From: Rhodanobacter sp. FW104-R8
Lineage (GTDB): Bacteria; Pseudomonadota; Gammaproteobacteria; Xanthomonadales; Rhodanobacteraceae
Length of the DNA stretch: 64,000 nucleotides
Assembly (NCBI RefSeq): GCF_001617365.1
Contig: NZ_LVJR01000028.1
Location: forward strand, 116,019 to 180,018
Direction of reading: 5' to 3'
Every line of letters starts with the position of its first letter. Within the stretch, counting starts at the first letter, position 1. The position numbers and the translations under genes were made by a program. This document shows, one piece after another, positions 36,106-46,934 of this stretch. Under the pieces are notes generated by a model. The model did no database searches. It saw only the letters and a list, made by a program, of their open reading frames with translations, and had not been told where the DNA came from.

Positions 36106-36528
36106 TCACCCCTTCGGCGCGTCAGTGGTCATGAACGCGACATGCACCATGCCCGAATCCTTGGCGTCGCCGATGATCTTCTTCACGATCTTGAACTCGG
36201 TACCCTTGTCCGCGCGGATCTGCAGCTCCGGCTGGGGCGACTTCTGTGCATTCACCGCGAACTGCGCCCGCAACTCGGCTTCGGTGACCAGGTGGTCGTT
36301 GAAGTACATGCTGCCGTCCTGCTTGACCGCCAGATCCAGCGGCGGCACCGCCATCTCGGAATCCGGCGTCTTGGGATTCGCGGTGGGCAGGTCGATCGTG
36401 ATGGAGTGCGACATCAGCGGCGCCGTGATCATGAAGATGATCAGCAGTACCAACATCACGTCGACCAGCGGCGTGACGTTGATTTCCGACATCGGACCGC
36501 CGGAATTGCCACCTAGGCTGACTGCCAT
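36106..36528 (-). CDS. exbD1: ExbD/TolR family biopolymer transport protein (first copy)
   Basis: 140 residues with the same ExbD plan: SEINVTPLVDVMLVLLIIFM membrane helix containing the proton-path aspartate, then a periplasmic domain. It works with ExbB to convert the proton gradient into TonB movement. It follows exbB by 11 bases. The ATG is preceded by a loose GGCAGTC/GGTGGCA context, with the homologous MSEINV core starting ~12 residues in. Confidence 0.92.
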   Translation of the reverse strand: MAVSLGGNSGGPMSEINVTPLVDVMLVLLIIFMITAPLMSHSITIDLPTANPKTPDSEMAVPPLDLAVKQDGSMYFNDHLVTEAELRAQFAVNAQKSPQPELQIRADKGTEFKIVKKIIGDAKDSGMVHVAFMTTDAPKG

Positions 36529-36539
36529 GGGTCAATCCC

Positions 36540-37313
36540 TCACTTCTGGCTTTCGACGCGCGAACCGGTGGCGAAGAAGTCGTGCAGGTCGTGCGCGAAT
36601 TCGTCGAAACGGGCGTACACCACGCGGTTCGAGCGGCTGAAGAAGTTGTAAGCGAACAGCGCCGGGATCGCGGCGAATAGACCGAACGCGGTCATGATCA
36701 GCGCCTCGCCGACCGGGCCAGCCACCGCGTTCATCGACGCGTTGCCGGAAGCGGCGATGCGGATCAGGGCGTGGTAGATGCCCCACACGGTACCGAGCAG
36801 GCCGACGAACGGCGCCGCCGAACCCACCGTGGCGAGCAGGGTCATGCCGCCTTCCAGACGCAGGCTCTCGCGGGCCACGGCCTGGCGCAGGGCGCGGTCG
36901 ATGAACTCCGAACGGCTCAGCGATTCGGCCAGGCGGCCGGTGGTGCCTGCCGCCGTGGTGGCCTGCTGGTGGTGGGCGACCGCCGAGGCGGCGTCGAGCG
37001 CGATCTTGGAGAACGGCTCGCTGCGCGGCTGGGCTTCCAGTTCGCGAATCGCGTCCTGGGTGGAGCCGTTGCCCCAGAAGCCGTTGATGACCTTGTCGGC
37101 GCGAGCCTTCACGGTCGCATTGCGGATGCCGTTGGCGATGATGAAGTACCACGACAGGAACGACATCGCGACCAGGGTCACGAAGACCACCCAGCCTAGC
37201 CAGTCGAAGTTCTGGATCAGGTTGTCGAAGCCCATCTGCTTCATGGCTTCGGCATTGGTGTTGCCACCCATCGCCTGCGCGGCACCGGTCGTATCAGGAG
37301 TCTGTAGGAACAT
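36540..37313 (-). CDS. exbB: ExbB, MotA/TolQ/ExbB proton channel family
   Basis: 257 residues with three membrane helices: WLGWVVFVTLVAMSFLSWYFI near residue 30, GSAAPFVGLLGTVWGIYHAL and EALIMTAFGLFAAIPALFAYNFF in the C-terminal half. The channel threonine/proline region of the family is present. It forms the ExbB pentamer around ExbD that energises TonB in the inner membrane. It lies 55 bases downstream of tonB. Confidence 0.94.
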   Translation of the reverse strand: MFLQTPDTTGAAQAMGGNTNAEAMKQMGFDNLIQNFDWLGWVVFVTLVAMSFLSWYFIIANGIRNATVKARADKVINGFWGNGSTQDAIRELEAQPRSEPFSKIALDAASAVAHHQQATTAAGTTGRLAESLSRSEFIDRALRQAVARESLRLEGGMTLLATVGSAAPFVGLLGTVWGIYHALIRIAASGNASMNAVAGPVGEALIMTAFGLFAAIPALFAYNFFSRSNRVVYARFDEFAHDLHDFFATGSRVESQK

Positions 37314-37368
37314 AACGCTACCCTAGGGAAGTCAAGCGTGAACTGTAACTGTAACCGGGCGAACCCGA

Positions 37369-38028
37369 TTACAGCTGGCTGAGATTGAAGTTGACCGGAA
37401 CGCGTGCGTACCCTTCAACTTTTTGTCCATTTCGAATCGTTGGATTGAAGCGCCAACGGCGTGCGGCATCCATGGCGGCACGATCAAGTTCATGGTAGCC
37501 GCTGGACCGGTCGATCTGGATGTCCTTGGGCGAGCCATCCACACCCACCAGGATCATCAGCACGACCGTACCCTCGTGCCGCTGGCGAATGGCCTGCGGC
37601 GGATACTTCGGCTGAAGCCGGCTGTTGTAGCTGAGATCCGAGCTGGCCGTGATGTCCGCCGGCGGCGCAGGCGGTGCCGGCGGCGCAGGCGGCGCAGCGG
37701 CCACTGCATTGCTCGACACCTCTTCCACCGGCGGCGGCGGAGTCGGCGGCGGCGGGGTCGGTGGCGGCTTGATCTGCTGGATGATCTTCGGCGGCGGCTG
37801 CTTCGGCGGCTCCGGCGGCGGCGGCGGTGGTGGCGGCGGCGGCGGCGGCGGTTCGATGAAGTTCACCTGGACGATGCGTTCCTTTTCCTTGTGGTCCTGA
37901 TGCGGGGGCGCCATTGGCGCCACGATCAACAGGAACGCAAACGCATGCAGTCCGATGGCAACTGCCAATGCCCAGGTGCGCTTCCAGCTAAACGGCTCGC
38001 GCCCGATATCTTCGTTACTTGAGGCCAT
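37369..38028 (-). CDS. tonB: Energy transducer TonB
   Basis: 219 residues. One membrane helix (TWALAVAIGLHAFAFLLIVA, ~14-33) is followed by a periplasmic proline-rich spacer (~57-102, long runs of P, PPK, PPPT) and the C-terminal TonB domain (YPPQAIRQRHEGTVVLMILV... GYHELDRAAMDAARRWRFNP). It transmits energy to outer-membrane TonB-dependent receptors. It leads the tonB-exbB-exbD1-exbD2 operon. Confidence 0.95.
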   Translation of the reverse strand: MASSNEDIGREPFSWKRTWALAVAIGLHAFAFLLIVAPMAPPHQDHKEKERIVQVNFIEPPPPPPPPPPPPPEPPKQPPPKIIQQIKPPPTPPPPTPPPPVEEVSSNAVAAAPPAPPAPPAPPADITASSDLSYNSRLQPKYPPQAIRQRHEGTVVLMILVGVDGSPKDIQIDRSSGYHELDRAAMDAARRWRFNPTIRNGQKVEGYARVPVNFNLSQL

Positions 38029-38211
38029 CTGTCACTGTCTGAAGCTGATCAACGGAAGAGAACGTTGCCGCAGGGCTTGACCCGAAACCGTCCGATGCAT
38101 GGACGGAACCCGGAAAGAACTTGCCGCTGGGGATACGCAGGGAAAGGTTTTCAACGTTACAACAGAGCATGGCATTTGTATAGCACCGAGGGGGAGGAAA
38201 TATGGACGTCC

Positions 38212-38246
38212 ATCCGCACCGTGGCGCACGCCGCAGCGGTGCGGAT
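38212..38246 (-). terminator. Hairpin at the TPR gene 3' end
   Basis: A perfect 10-base stem (ATCCGCACCG / CGGTGCGGAT) with a GC-rich loop begins at the TPR stop codon. On the minus strand no T-tract follows, so termination is inferred. It also lies upstream of tonB, whose promoter must be within 38029-38211. Confidence 0.5.
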
Positions 38247-39535
38247 CAACCCGCACCGCTCTTCTGCAGCCATGCCTTGGCCTTCGCGGCCGTCTCGGGA
38301 TCCTGGGCCGCCTTCTTCATGGCGTCGATCGCGCCCGGCTTGTTCTTCAGCCCGCGCTCGGCCTCGGCCAGCAGCATGTATGCCGTGCCCTTGTGCTTGA
38401 CGCCCTTGTCGATGCCCCGCTGGATCAGGGTCTTGGCCTGGCTGTACTTGTTCTCGCTCAGCAGAAGGCGGCCGCTGCGCAACGCGGGCTCGCCGTCGGT
38501 GGCGGTCGGCTCGGCCTTGTTGTAGTAGTCGATCGCCTTGCCGGTGTTGTTGGCCAGTTCGGCCGACTGGCCGAGCAGCACGTAGGTATCCGCGTCGGCC
38601 TTGACCACGCCCTTGCTGATGCCTTCCTCGAGCACCTGGCCGGCCTTGGTCGCATTCGGCGCCGGGTCGGCACTGTCCTGGCCGGTGATCAGGTACAGCT
38701 TGGCCAGGTTCACGTACTGCGTGTCCTTGGTGAGCTTGCCGGCGGCGCGGGCACTTTCCAGCATCTGGATCGCCTGCGGGTACTTCTGCGCCTGGGTCAG
38801 CACCGCCACCGCATTGTTGAGCGCGTTCGGGTCATCCGGGTTGGCACCGAGCTGGCTCTGCGCCAGCGCGGCGGCCTTGTCGTTCTGGCCGGACTCGGAG
38901 TAGCTGGCCATCAGGATCTGGTCCCAGGTCGGCTGCGGCTTGTCGGTCAGCGACTTGGCCTTGGTGATCGCGGCGATCGCCTCGGGATACTTGTTGAGGC
39001 GATAGTCGGCGTTGCCCTCGAGCGCGTAGGAGTCGGCGGTTTCCTTCTTGCCCTCGGCGCGCCATTTGGTGATCGTGTCCAGCGCGGGCTGGTACTGCTC
39101 GTCGGCCATCTGGAACTGCGCCAGCATGTACATCAGCTGGAAATAGGTATCGTTCGGCATCACGCCGAGCGCCAGCGAGCGCTGCAGCGAGGCGATCGCA
39201 CCCTTGGTGTCGCCGTCGTTGTAATGCAGGCTGGCCATGCCCTGCAGGGCAAGCGCCTGGGCGTACTTGCTCTTGCTGCCGTCGATGATCGGCTGCAGCA
39301 CTTGCTCGGCCTTGGCCTTGTCGCCCTCGTTGACGGCGTCCAGGCCGGCGTTGAGGTTTTTCTGGTCCTTCTCGCTGGTCAGGTCGAGCTTCGGCTCGAC
39401 GCGGGTCGCGTTCGGATACAGCACTTCCTTCTTGGGTTTGGCGTCATCGCTCTTGCGCGCCAGCGCCGGGCTGCTGGCCACGCCGAGCAACAGCGCAACG
39501 CCGGCCAGCATGGTTAACCCTCGGGCATGCTTCAT
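38246..39535 (-). CDS. Exported tetratricopeptide repeat protein
   Basis: 429 residues. The signal peptide (MKHARGLTMLAGVALLLGVASSPALA) precedes roughly eight to ten TPR-like helical pairs covering the rest (for example AIASLQRSLALGVMPNDTYF, AIQMLESARAAGKLTKDTQY and AIDYYNKAEPTATDGEPALR). It is probably a periplasmic scaffold. AGGATCACC precedes the chosen ATG; the open frame extends 25 codons further. It is upstream of the ton operon on the same strand, but with a 217-base gap. Confidence 0.85.
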   Translation of the reverse strand: MKHARGLTMLAGVALLLGVASSPALARKSDDAKPKKEVLYPNATRVEPKLDLTSEKDQKNLNAGLDAVNEGDKAKAEQVLQPIIDGSKSKYAQALALQGMASLHYNDGDTKGAIASLQRSLALGVMPNDTYFQLMYMLAQFQMADEQYQPALDTITKWRAEGKKETADSYALEGNADYRLNKYPEAIAAITKAKSLTDKPQPTWDQILMASYSESGQNDKAAALAQSQLGANPDDPNALNNAVAVLTQAQKYPQAIQMLESARAAGKLTKDTQYVNLAKLYLITGQDSADPAPNATKAGQVLEEGISKGVVKADADTYVLLGQSAELANNTGKAIDYYNKAEPTATDGEPALRSGRLLLSENKYSQAKTLIQRGIDKGVKHKGTAYMLLAEAERGLKNKPGAIDAMKKAAQDPETAAKAKAWLQKSGAG

Positions 39536-39708
39536 GGTGATCCTCGTTTCTGTCTGCGCGTATCGATCGATTGACGCGGGGGAATTGTGGAGGATAACCC
39601 GAGCCGGCAAGCGATAACAAGTTGCACTGCCGCATCAAAGCTCGTTAAAAATCAATTACTTGATCGCCATCCCGGACATCGGCGCGGCCTGCGCGCCGGT
39701 GTGCATGG

Positions 39709-42207
<2,499 letters not shown>

Positions 42208-42239
42208 TTATGCCCTTTGGTGGAGATGCAACCCGCTGA

Positions 42240-43334
42240 TTATAGCAGGCGCGTCAGCTCGCCTTGTTCCACGTGGAACACACGAGCCGGCAGACCCTGC
42301 AAAGCCTGCGGCAACTCCGTGCCGGTCAGCAGAACCTGCGCCCGGGCTGCAGCCAGCTGGGCGACCACTGCCGCCTGATGGGCCTGGTCCAGCTCGGAGG
42401 CGAGGTCGTCCAGGCAGACGATCGGCCATTCGCCGCGGTGTTCGGCATACAGCTCGGCCTGGGCCAGCATGCAGGCCAGCGCCGTGAGCTTTTCCTGGCC
42501 GCGGGACAAATGCTCGCGCAGCGGCGCATGCTCGAACGCGATCGACCAGTCGGCCCGGTGCGCGCCCAGCGTGGTATGCCCGCGGGCCAGATCCCTGCCC
42601 CGCTGCTCGCGCAGCTGCCGGGCCAGGTCCTGCTCCTCCGGCCAGCCGCGGCGATATCGCAGCTCGAGCGCCCCCAGTTCCGGCAGCAGGCCGCCGATGC
42701 TGGCAAGCAGCTTTGGTTTCAGCAGATCCAGGTAGGCACCACGCTGCTGGTCGATCTGCTGCGCGGACTGGGCGAGTTCGATCTCCCACGGCGCGAACAA
42801 ATCGTCATCGCCCGGCGTGGCGGAACGCAGCAGGCTGTTGCGTTGCTTGAGCGCGCGCTGGTAGCGACGCCAGCCGGCCAGGAATTCGTGTTCCACGTGG
42901 AACACGCCCCAGTCCAGGTAGCGGCGGCGTTCCTCCGCCGCACCGGCGATCAGCGCATGCGACCCCGGCTCGAAGCAGACCACCGCGCACTCGCGCACCA
43001 GTTGGCCGATCGCCACGTTCGCGCCGTCCAGCTTGGCTTCCCAGCGCACGCCGTCGCGGCCCAGGCCCACCCGGCCGACGCGCCCGTCCGCATGGCGCAA
43101 CTCGGCGAAAATCGACAGCTGTGAAGCGCCCCGCTGCAACAACGCCTCTTTCGCGCCACTGCGGAACGAGCGGGCGTGCGAGAGCAGGAATACTGCTTCC
43201 AGCACGCTGGTCTTGCCTGCACCGTTGGCGCCCGTGAACACGTTGAGCGCCGGATCCAGCGCCACGCCGACTTCGCCCAGGCAACGCAGCCCGCGCACCC
43301 GCAACTGCTCCAGCCTCACGGGCGCAGTTCCCAT
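42240..43334 (-). CDS. recF: DNA repair protein RecF
   Basis: 364 residues, SMC-like ATPase of gap repair. Walker A GANGAGKTSVLEAV (~32-45), signature SRGQEKLTALACML and Walker B PIVCLDDLASELD are present. The ATG at 43334 lies only 4 bases after a 13-bp hairpin and has no ribosome-binding site. A GTG at 43319 (VRLEQLRVRGLRCLGEV) with GGGA upstream fits the family's usual N-terminus better and may be the true start. Confidence 0.93.
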   Translation of the reverse strand: MGTAPVRLEQLRVRGLRCLGEVGVALDPALNVFTGANGAGKTSVLEAVFLLSHARSFRSGAKEALLQRGASQLSIFAELRHADGRVGRVGLGRDGVRWEAKLDGANVAIGQLVRECAVVCFEPGSHALIAGAAEERRRYLDWGVFHVEHEFLAGWRRYQRALKQRNSLLRSATPGDDDLFAPWEIELAQSAQQIDQQRGAYLDLLKPKLLASIGGLLPELGALELRYRRGWPEEQDLARQLREQRGRDLARGHTTLGAHRADWSIAFEHAPLREHLSRGQEKLTALACMLAQAELYAEHRGEWPIVCLDDLASELDQAHQAAVVAQLAAARAQVLLTGTELPQALQGLPARVFHVEQGELTRLL

Positions 43335-43338
43335 AAAC

Positions 43339-43377
43339 GGCAACGCCGGGGGTCCTCGCGGACGCCCCGGCGTTGCC
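43339..43377 (-). other. Perfect 13-bp hairpin between dnaN and recF
   Basis: GGCAACGCCGGGG (43339-43351) pairs exactly with CCCCGGCGTTGCC (43365-43377) around a 13-base loop. It stands directly before recF on the dnaN-recF transcript. No T-tract follows, so attenuation, RNA processing or translational control are more likely than termination. Confidence 0.7.
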
Positions 43378-43415
43378 CTTGTCCACCGCCCCGTACGCAG
43401 GCCATGCAGCGAATG

Positions 43416-44516
43416 TCAGAGCCGCAACGGCATGATCACGTGGCGGGCGTGCTCGTTGTCGTGCTCCTGCACCAGGCAGCTCGACTGCGCGTCGCGCAGG
43501 CTGAGCCGGGCCTGGTCGCCGCGCAGCGCGGACAGCGCATCGAGCAGGTAGCCCACGTTGAAGCCGACCGCCAGGTCGGAGACGTGGGTGTCGGCCTCGA
43601 CCTCTTCCACGGCCTCTTCCTGCTCCGGGTTATGCGCCACGATGCGCAGCTTGCCCGGCGAGAGTTCCAGCCGCACGCCGCGGTACTTTTCGTTGGACAG
43701 GATCGCAGCCCGCTGCAGGGCCCCGCGCAGCACCTCGCGATTGATCGTGGCGGTCTTGTCCGCGCCCAGCGGGATCACTGCCTCGTAATCCGGGAACCGC
43801 CCGTCGATCAGCTTGGAGGTGAACACCACATCGCCACGGCGCACGCGCAGGTGGTTGCGGCCGAACTCCAGCTCGACCTGGCCCTCGCCGGTCTCCAGCA
43901 GGCCGACCAGCTCGTTGACGCCCTTGCGCGGGATGATGATCTGCCGGCGCGTGCTCACCGAGCTCTGCAGCTGGGTTTCCTTCATCGCCAGGCGATGGCC
44001 GTCGGTGGCCACACAGCGCAAGGTATGTTCCTGCAGGTCCAGCAGCATGCCGTTCAAGTAATAGCGCACGTCCTGGTTCGCCATCGCGAAGGCGGTGCGC
44101 TCCATCAGGTCGCGCAGCACCTCCTCCGGCAAGCTCACCTTTTCCACCAACTCGATCTCGTCGATGGTGGGGAATTCGGCAGCCGGCAGGGTGGTCAGCG
44201 TGAAGCGGCTGCGCCCGGCGCTGAGCGCCACGCGGTCACCGTTGAGCTTCACGTCGATCCGCACGCCGTCGGGCAGGGCACGCACGATGTCGAACAGCTT
44301 GCGCGCGGGGATGGTGATCTCGCCGTCGGCCGGCTTCTCGGCCTCGGCGGTAGCCATCATCTCCACCTCGAGGTCGGTGCCGGTGAGCGACAGCCGCCCA
44401 TGACCCACCTTGACCAGCAGGTTGGCCAGCACGGGCAGGGTCTGCCGGCGCTCCACCACGCCCACCACCTGCTGCAGCGGCTTGAGCAGGGCTTCTCTCT
44501 GGATGCTGAATTGCAT
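43416..44516 (-). CDS. dnaN: DNA polymerase III beta subunit (sliding clamp)
   Basis: 366 residues, normal length, three clamp domains. It starts MQFSIQREALLKPLQQVVGVVERRQTLPVLANLL and ends with the conserved ...HVIMPLRL. It tethers polymerase III to DNA as a dimeric ring. It follows dnaA after a 247-base AT-rich origin region and precedes recF. Confidence 0.97.
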   Translation of the reverse strand: MQFSIQREALLKPLQQVVGVVERRQTLPVLANLLVKVGHGRLSLTGTDLEVEMMATAEAEKPADGEITIPARKLFDIVRALPDGVRIDVKLNGDRVALSAGRSRFTLTTLPAAEFPTIDEIELVEKVSLPEEVLRDLMERTAFAMANQDVRYYLNGMLLDLQEHTLRCVATDGHRLAMKETQLQSSVSTRRQIIIPRKGVNELVGLLETGEGQVELEFGRNHLRVRRGDVVFTSKLIDGRFPDYEAVIPLGADKTATINREVLRGALQRAAILSNEKYRGVRLELSPGKLRIVAHNPEQEEAVEEVEADTHVSDLAVGFNVGYLLDALSALRGDQARLSLRDAQSSCLVQEHDNEHARHVIMPLRL

Positions 44517-44763
44517 GGCTGTGCTTCCCCTATACCTGCTGTTCTGTCTTTAAAAGAAGTTTAGTGGTTGTTGTTGGTTCGGTGGATAAGATTTATATCG
44601 TATTTTTTGTTTGATAATCAAATAATTGAACGATGATACGGGTGTGTCTGGAACGGCGGGCTGCCGGTGGGCGGTTTGTGGATAACTTCCGATGCGATTC
44701 CATCCACCCATTATCCACAGCTTGGCCTCCCGCTTATCCATAAACTTTGCGCATCGGCCGGTT
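44517..44763. other. Putative oriC: DnaA boxes and AT-rich region between dnaA and dnaN
   Basis: DnaA-box-like sites: GGTGGATAA at 44581-44589, TGTGGATAA at 44677-44685 (complement of the consensus), TTATCCACA at 44711-44719 (exact consensus) and TTATCCATA at 44734-44742. The stretch about 44551-44640 is unusually AT-rich for this genome (with TATCGTATTTTTTGTTTGAT) and could be the unwinding element. The dnaN promoter must also lie here. Confidence 0.8.
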
Positions 44764-46098
44764 TCAGCCGGTCAGCGTGCGGATCAGCTGCTCCCAGTCC
44801 TGGCGCATCCGCGCGTCGGTCTCGATGAATTTGCGGATCGTCTTGCAGGCGTGCATCACGGTGGTGTGGTCACGTCCGCCGAACGCTTCGCCGATCTCCG
44901 GCAAGCTGTGTTCAGTCAGTTCCTTGGACAGGGTCATCGCGATCTGCCGCGGCCGCGCCAGCGAACGCACGCGCCGCTTGGACAGCAGGTCCTGCAGCCG
45001 CACGTTGAAGTATTCGGCGGTGATCTTCTGGATGTTCGGGATGGTGATCGCCTGGGCGTGCGTGGCCAGCAGGTCGCGCAGGGTCTCCTCGGCGAAGTCG
45101 GTGGTGATCGGCTTGCCGTAGAAGTTGGCCCGCGCCGCCAGCGTGTTCAGCGCGCCCTCGAGGTCGCGCACGTTGGAGCGGATGCGCTTGGCCAGCAGCA
45201 TCGCCACGTGCTCGTCCACCGCTACGCCCTTGTCGTGTGCCTTGGCCAGCAGGATCGCCGCGCGCGTCTCGAAATCCGGCGGCTCGATCGCCACCGACAG
45301 GCCCCAGCCCAGCCGCGATTTCAGCCTAGGCTCCAGCTTGTCCACTTCCTTCGGGTAGCGGTCGCAGGTGAGGATGATCTGCTGCTTGGACTCGAACAGC
45401 GCGTTGAAGGTGTGGAAGAACTCCTCCTGCGTGGTGTCCTTGCCGGCGAAGAACTGGATGTCGTCGATCAGCAGTGCGTCTACCGAGCGGAAGCGCTGCT
45501 TGAACTGGTCCATGCTCTTGGCGCGCAGTGCCTCGATCATCGAGCCGACGAACTGCTCCGAGCGCAGGTACAACACCTTGCAGTCCGGGTTGCGCTCGCG
45601 CATCAGGTTGCCGGCGGCGTGCATCAGGTGGGTCTTGCCCAGGCCGGTGCCGCCGTACAGCAGCAGCGGGTTGTAGGCGCGGCCGGGGTTGGTCGCCACC
45701 TGCATCGCGGCGGCCTTGCCGAGCTGGTTCGACTTGCCCTCGACGAAGGTCTCGAAAGTGTAGTGCGGGTCCAGGTTGTGGCTGAACGCCGGCGCCGGGG
45801 CGCTGGCAAGCCGGGCCGCGGGCGCGGCGGCCGGCCTGGCCGTCGGTGCCGGCCGTGGCGAATTCGACCCGACTTCCAGCCGCACCGGACAGGGCTTGCC
45901 GCCCAGCTGCTGCAGTACGGCGCCGATCCGCTCCAGGTAGCGTTCGCGCACGGTGTCCAGGGTGTAAGGGTTCGGCGCGAACAGCTGCAGGCCGTCGGCA
46001 TCCTCGCGCGCCTGCAGCGGCATCAGCCAGGTGTGCAGGTCTTCGGCGCTCAGCTCGCCTTCGAGGCGCTCAAGGCAGCGCCGCCACAGATCACTCAT
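44764..46098 (-). CDS. dnaA: Chromosomal replication initiator DnaA
   Basis: 444 residues. Domain I starts [29 protein letters not shown] (in parts), a short proline/alanine linker follows (~85-115), then the AAA+ domain with Walker [14 protein letters not shown] and Walker [10 protein letters not shown], and domain IV with the DNA-binding signature [14 protein letters not shown]. The chosen start gives the usual N-terminus; the frame is open 28 codons further. Confidence 0.97.
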   Translation of the reverse strand: MSDLWRRCLERLEGELSAEDLHTWLMPLQAREDADGLQLFAPNPYTLDTVRERYLERIGAVLQQLGGKPCPVRLEVGSNSPRPAPTARPAAAPAARLASAPAPAFSHNLDPHYTFETFVEGKSNQLGKAAAMQVATNPGRAYNPLLLYGGTGLGKTHLMHAAGNLMRERNPDCKVLYLRSEQFVGSMIEALRAKSMDQFKQRFRSVDALLIDDIQFFAGKDTTQEEFFHTFNALFESKQQIILTCDRYPKEVDKLEPRLKSRLGWGLSVAIEPPDFETRAAILLAKAHDKGVAVDEHVAMLLAKRIRSNVRDLEGALNTLAARANFYGKPITTDFAEETLRDLLATHAQAITIPNIQKITAEYFNVRLQDLLSKRRVRSLARPRQIAMTLSKELTEHSLPEIGEAFGGRDHTTVMHACKTIRKFIETDARMRQDWEQLIRTLTG

Positions 46099-46182
46099 GG
46101 ATAAAATCAGCCACAGCTTTTGGGCGCTTGCGCGCACGGGACGGACTAGTCTAGCAGCAGCCCGACCGCCCTCGCCGTCCAC

Positions 46183-46283
46183 ATATCCACACCGCTATCC
46201 ACAGGACATGCACAGGCCGCCATGTGGCGCCATTTGACAGCGGCGGCGGCTACCCCACATACTTTCCAACCTTTTTATCCACA
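46183..46283. other. Second DnaA-box cluster between dnaA and rpmH
   Basis: ATATCCACA (46183-46191), CTATCCACA (46195-46203) and the exact consensus TTATCCACA (46275-46283), all in one orientation. They may form part of the origin, as in Pseudomonas where boxes lie on both sides of dnaA, or may control dnaA and rpmH transcription. Confidence 0.65.
46234..46263 (+). promoter_or_regulatory. Putative rpmH promoter
   Basis: A consensus TTGACA (46234-46239), 18-base spacer and CATACT (46258-46263) are followed by a leader of about 30 bases. A DnaA box (46275-46283) overlaps the start of the predicted transcript. Confidence 0.6.
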
Positions 46284-46301
46284 TTCCCTTCGGAGTAAGC
46301 C

Positions 46302-46436
46302 ATGAAGCGGACCTTCCAGCCCAGCAAGCTCAAGCGCGCACGCACGCACGGTTTCCGCGCCCGTATGGCCACCGCCGACGGCCGCAAAGTCCTCAACGCG
46401 CGCCGCGCCAAGGGCCGCAAGCGCCTGATCCCGTAA
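46302..46436 (+). CDS. rpmH: Ribosomal protein L34
   Basis: 44 residues, highly basic: begins [20 protein letters not shown] and ends GRKRLIP, matching L34 throughout. CGGAGTAAGCC before the ATG is a good ribosome-binding site. rnpA follows 29 bases later, the conserved pair at bacterial origins. Confidence 0.98.
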   Translation: MKRTFQPSKLKRARTHGFRARMATADGRKVLNARRAKGRKRLIP

Positions 46437-46465
46437 ACACCGATCCAGTATTGGGGACGGGTGCC

Positions 46466-46870
46466 ATGTCCACCGCCGGTCTGCCGCGCGAAGCGCGGCT
46501 GCGTCGGCCGGGTGACTTCGCCGCCTTGCGGACCAGCAGCGGACGCGCAGGCGGCCGCTGTTTTCATATGCGCTACCGCGACAACGACCTCGGCCATGCC
46601 CGGCTCGGCCTGGCGATATCCAAGCGCGTCTCCAAGCGTGCGGTCGAGCGCAACCGGATCAAGCGGCTGCTGCGGGAGTCATTCCGGCGCATTCGTCACC
46701 AGCTGCCGGCGGTCGATATGATGGTGATGGCGCGCGAGCAGGCCGCCGGCGTGCCGGGGCCGCAGCTGCTGGCCGAGCTCGATGGCCTGTGGAAGAAGTT
46801 GCTGGCGAACCATGCCGCGACCTCCGGGCCATTGAAGCCCGCCGGCGACACCCGCACAATCGAACGCTGA
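46466..46870 (+). CDS. rnpA: Ribonuclease P protein component
   Basis: 134 residues, the basic protein subunit that helps the RNase P RNA mature tRNA 5' ends. The family motif KRVSKRAVERNRIKRLLRESF lies near residues 58-78 (shown in part: RAVERNRIKRLLRES). I chose the ATG at 46466, which has GGGGACGGG upstream, over the TTG at 46451. The yidD gene often found between rnpA and yidC is absent: only 64 bases separate them. Confidence 0.95.
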   Translation: MSTAGLPREARLRRPGDFAALRTSSGRAGGRCFHMRYRDNDLGHARLGLAISKRVSKRAVERNRIKRLLRESFRRIRHQLPAVDMMVMAREQAAGVPGPQLLAELDGLWKKLLANHAATSGPLKPAGDTRTIER

Positions 46871-46934
46871 TCTTCATTCCTCCCGTCTCCGCGGCGTTGA
46901 CAAGTGTCGTGGCGTTACCCGGATCTGCTACGCG

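Noticed and set aside
37640..37860. GGC/GCC-rich low-complexity tract that looks like a DNA repeat
   Set aside because: It is the coding sequence for the proline-rich spacer of TonB, read on the opposite strand.
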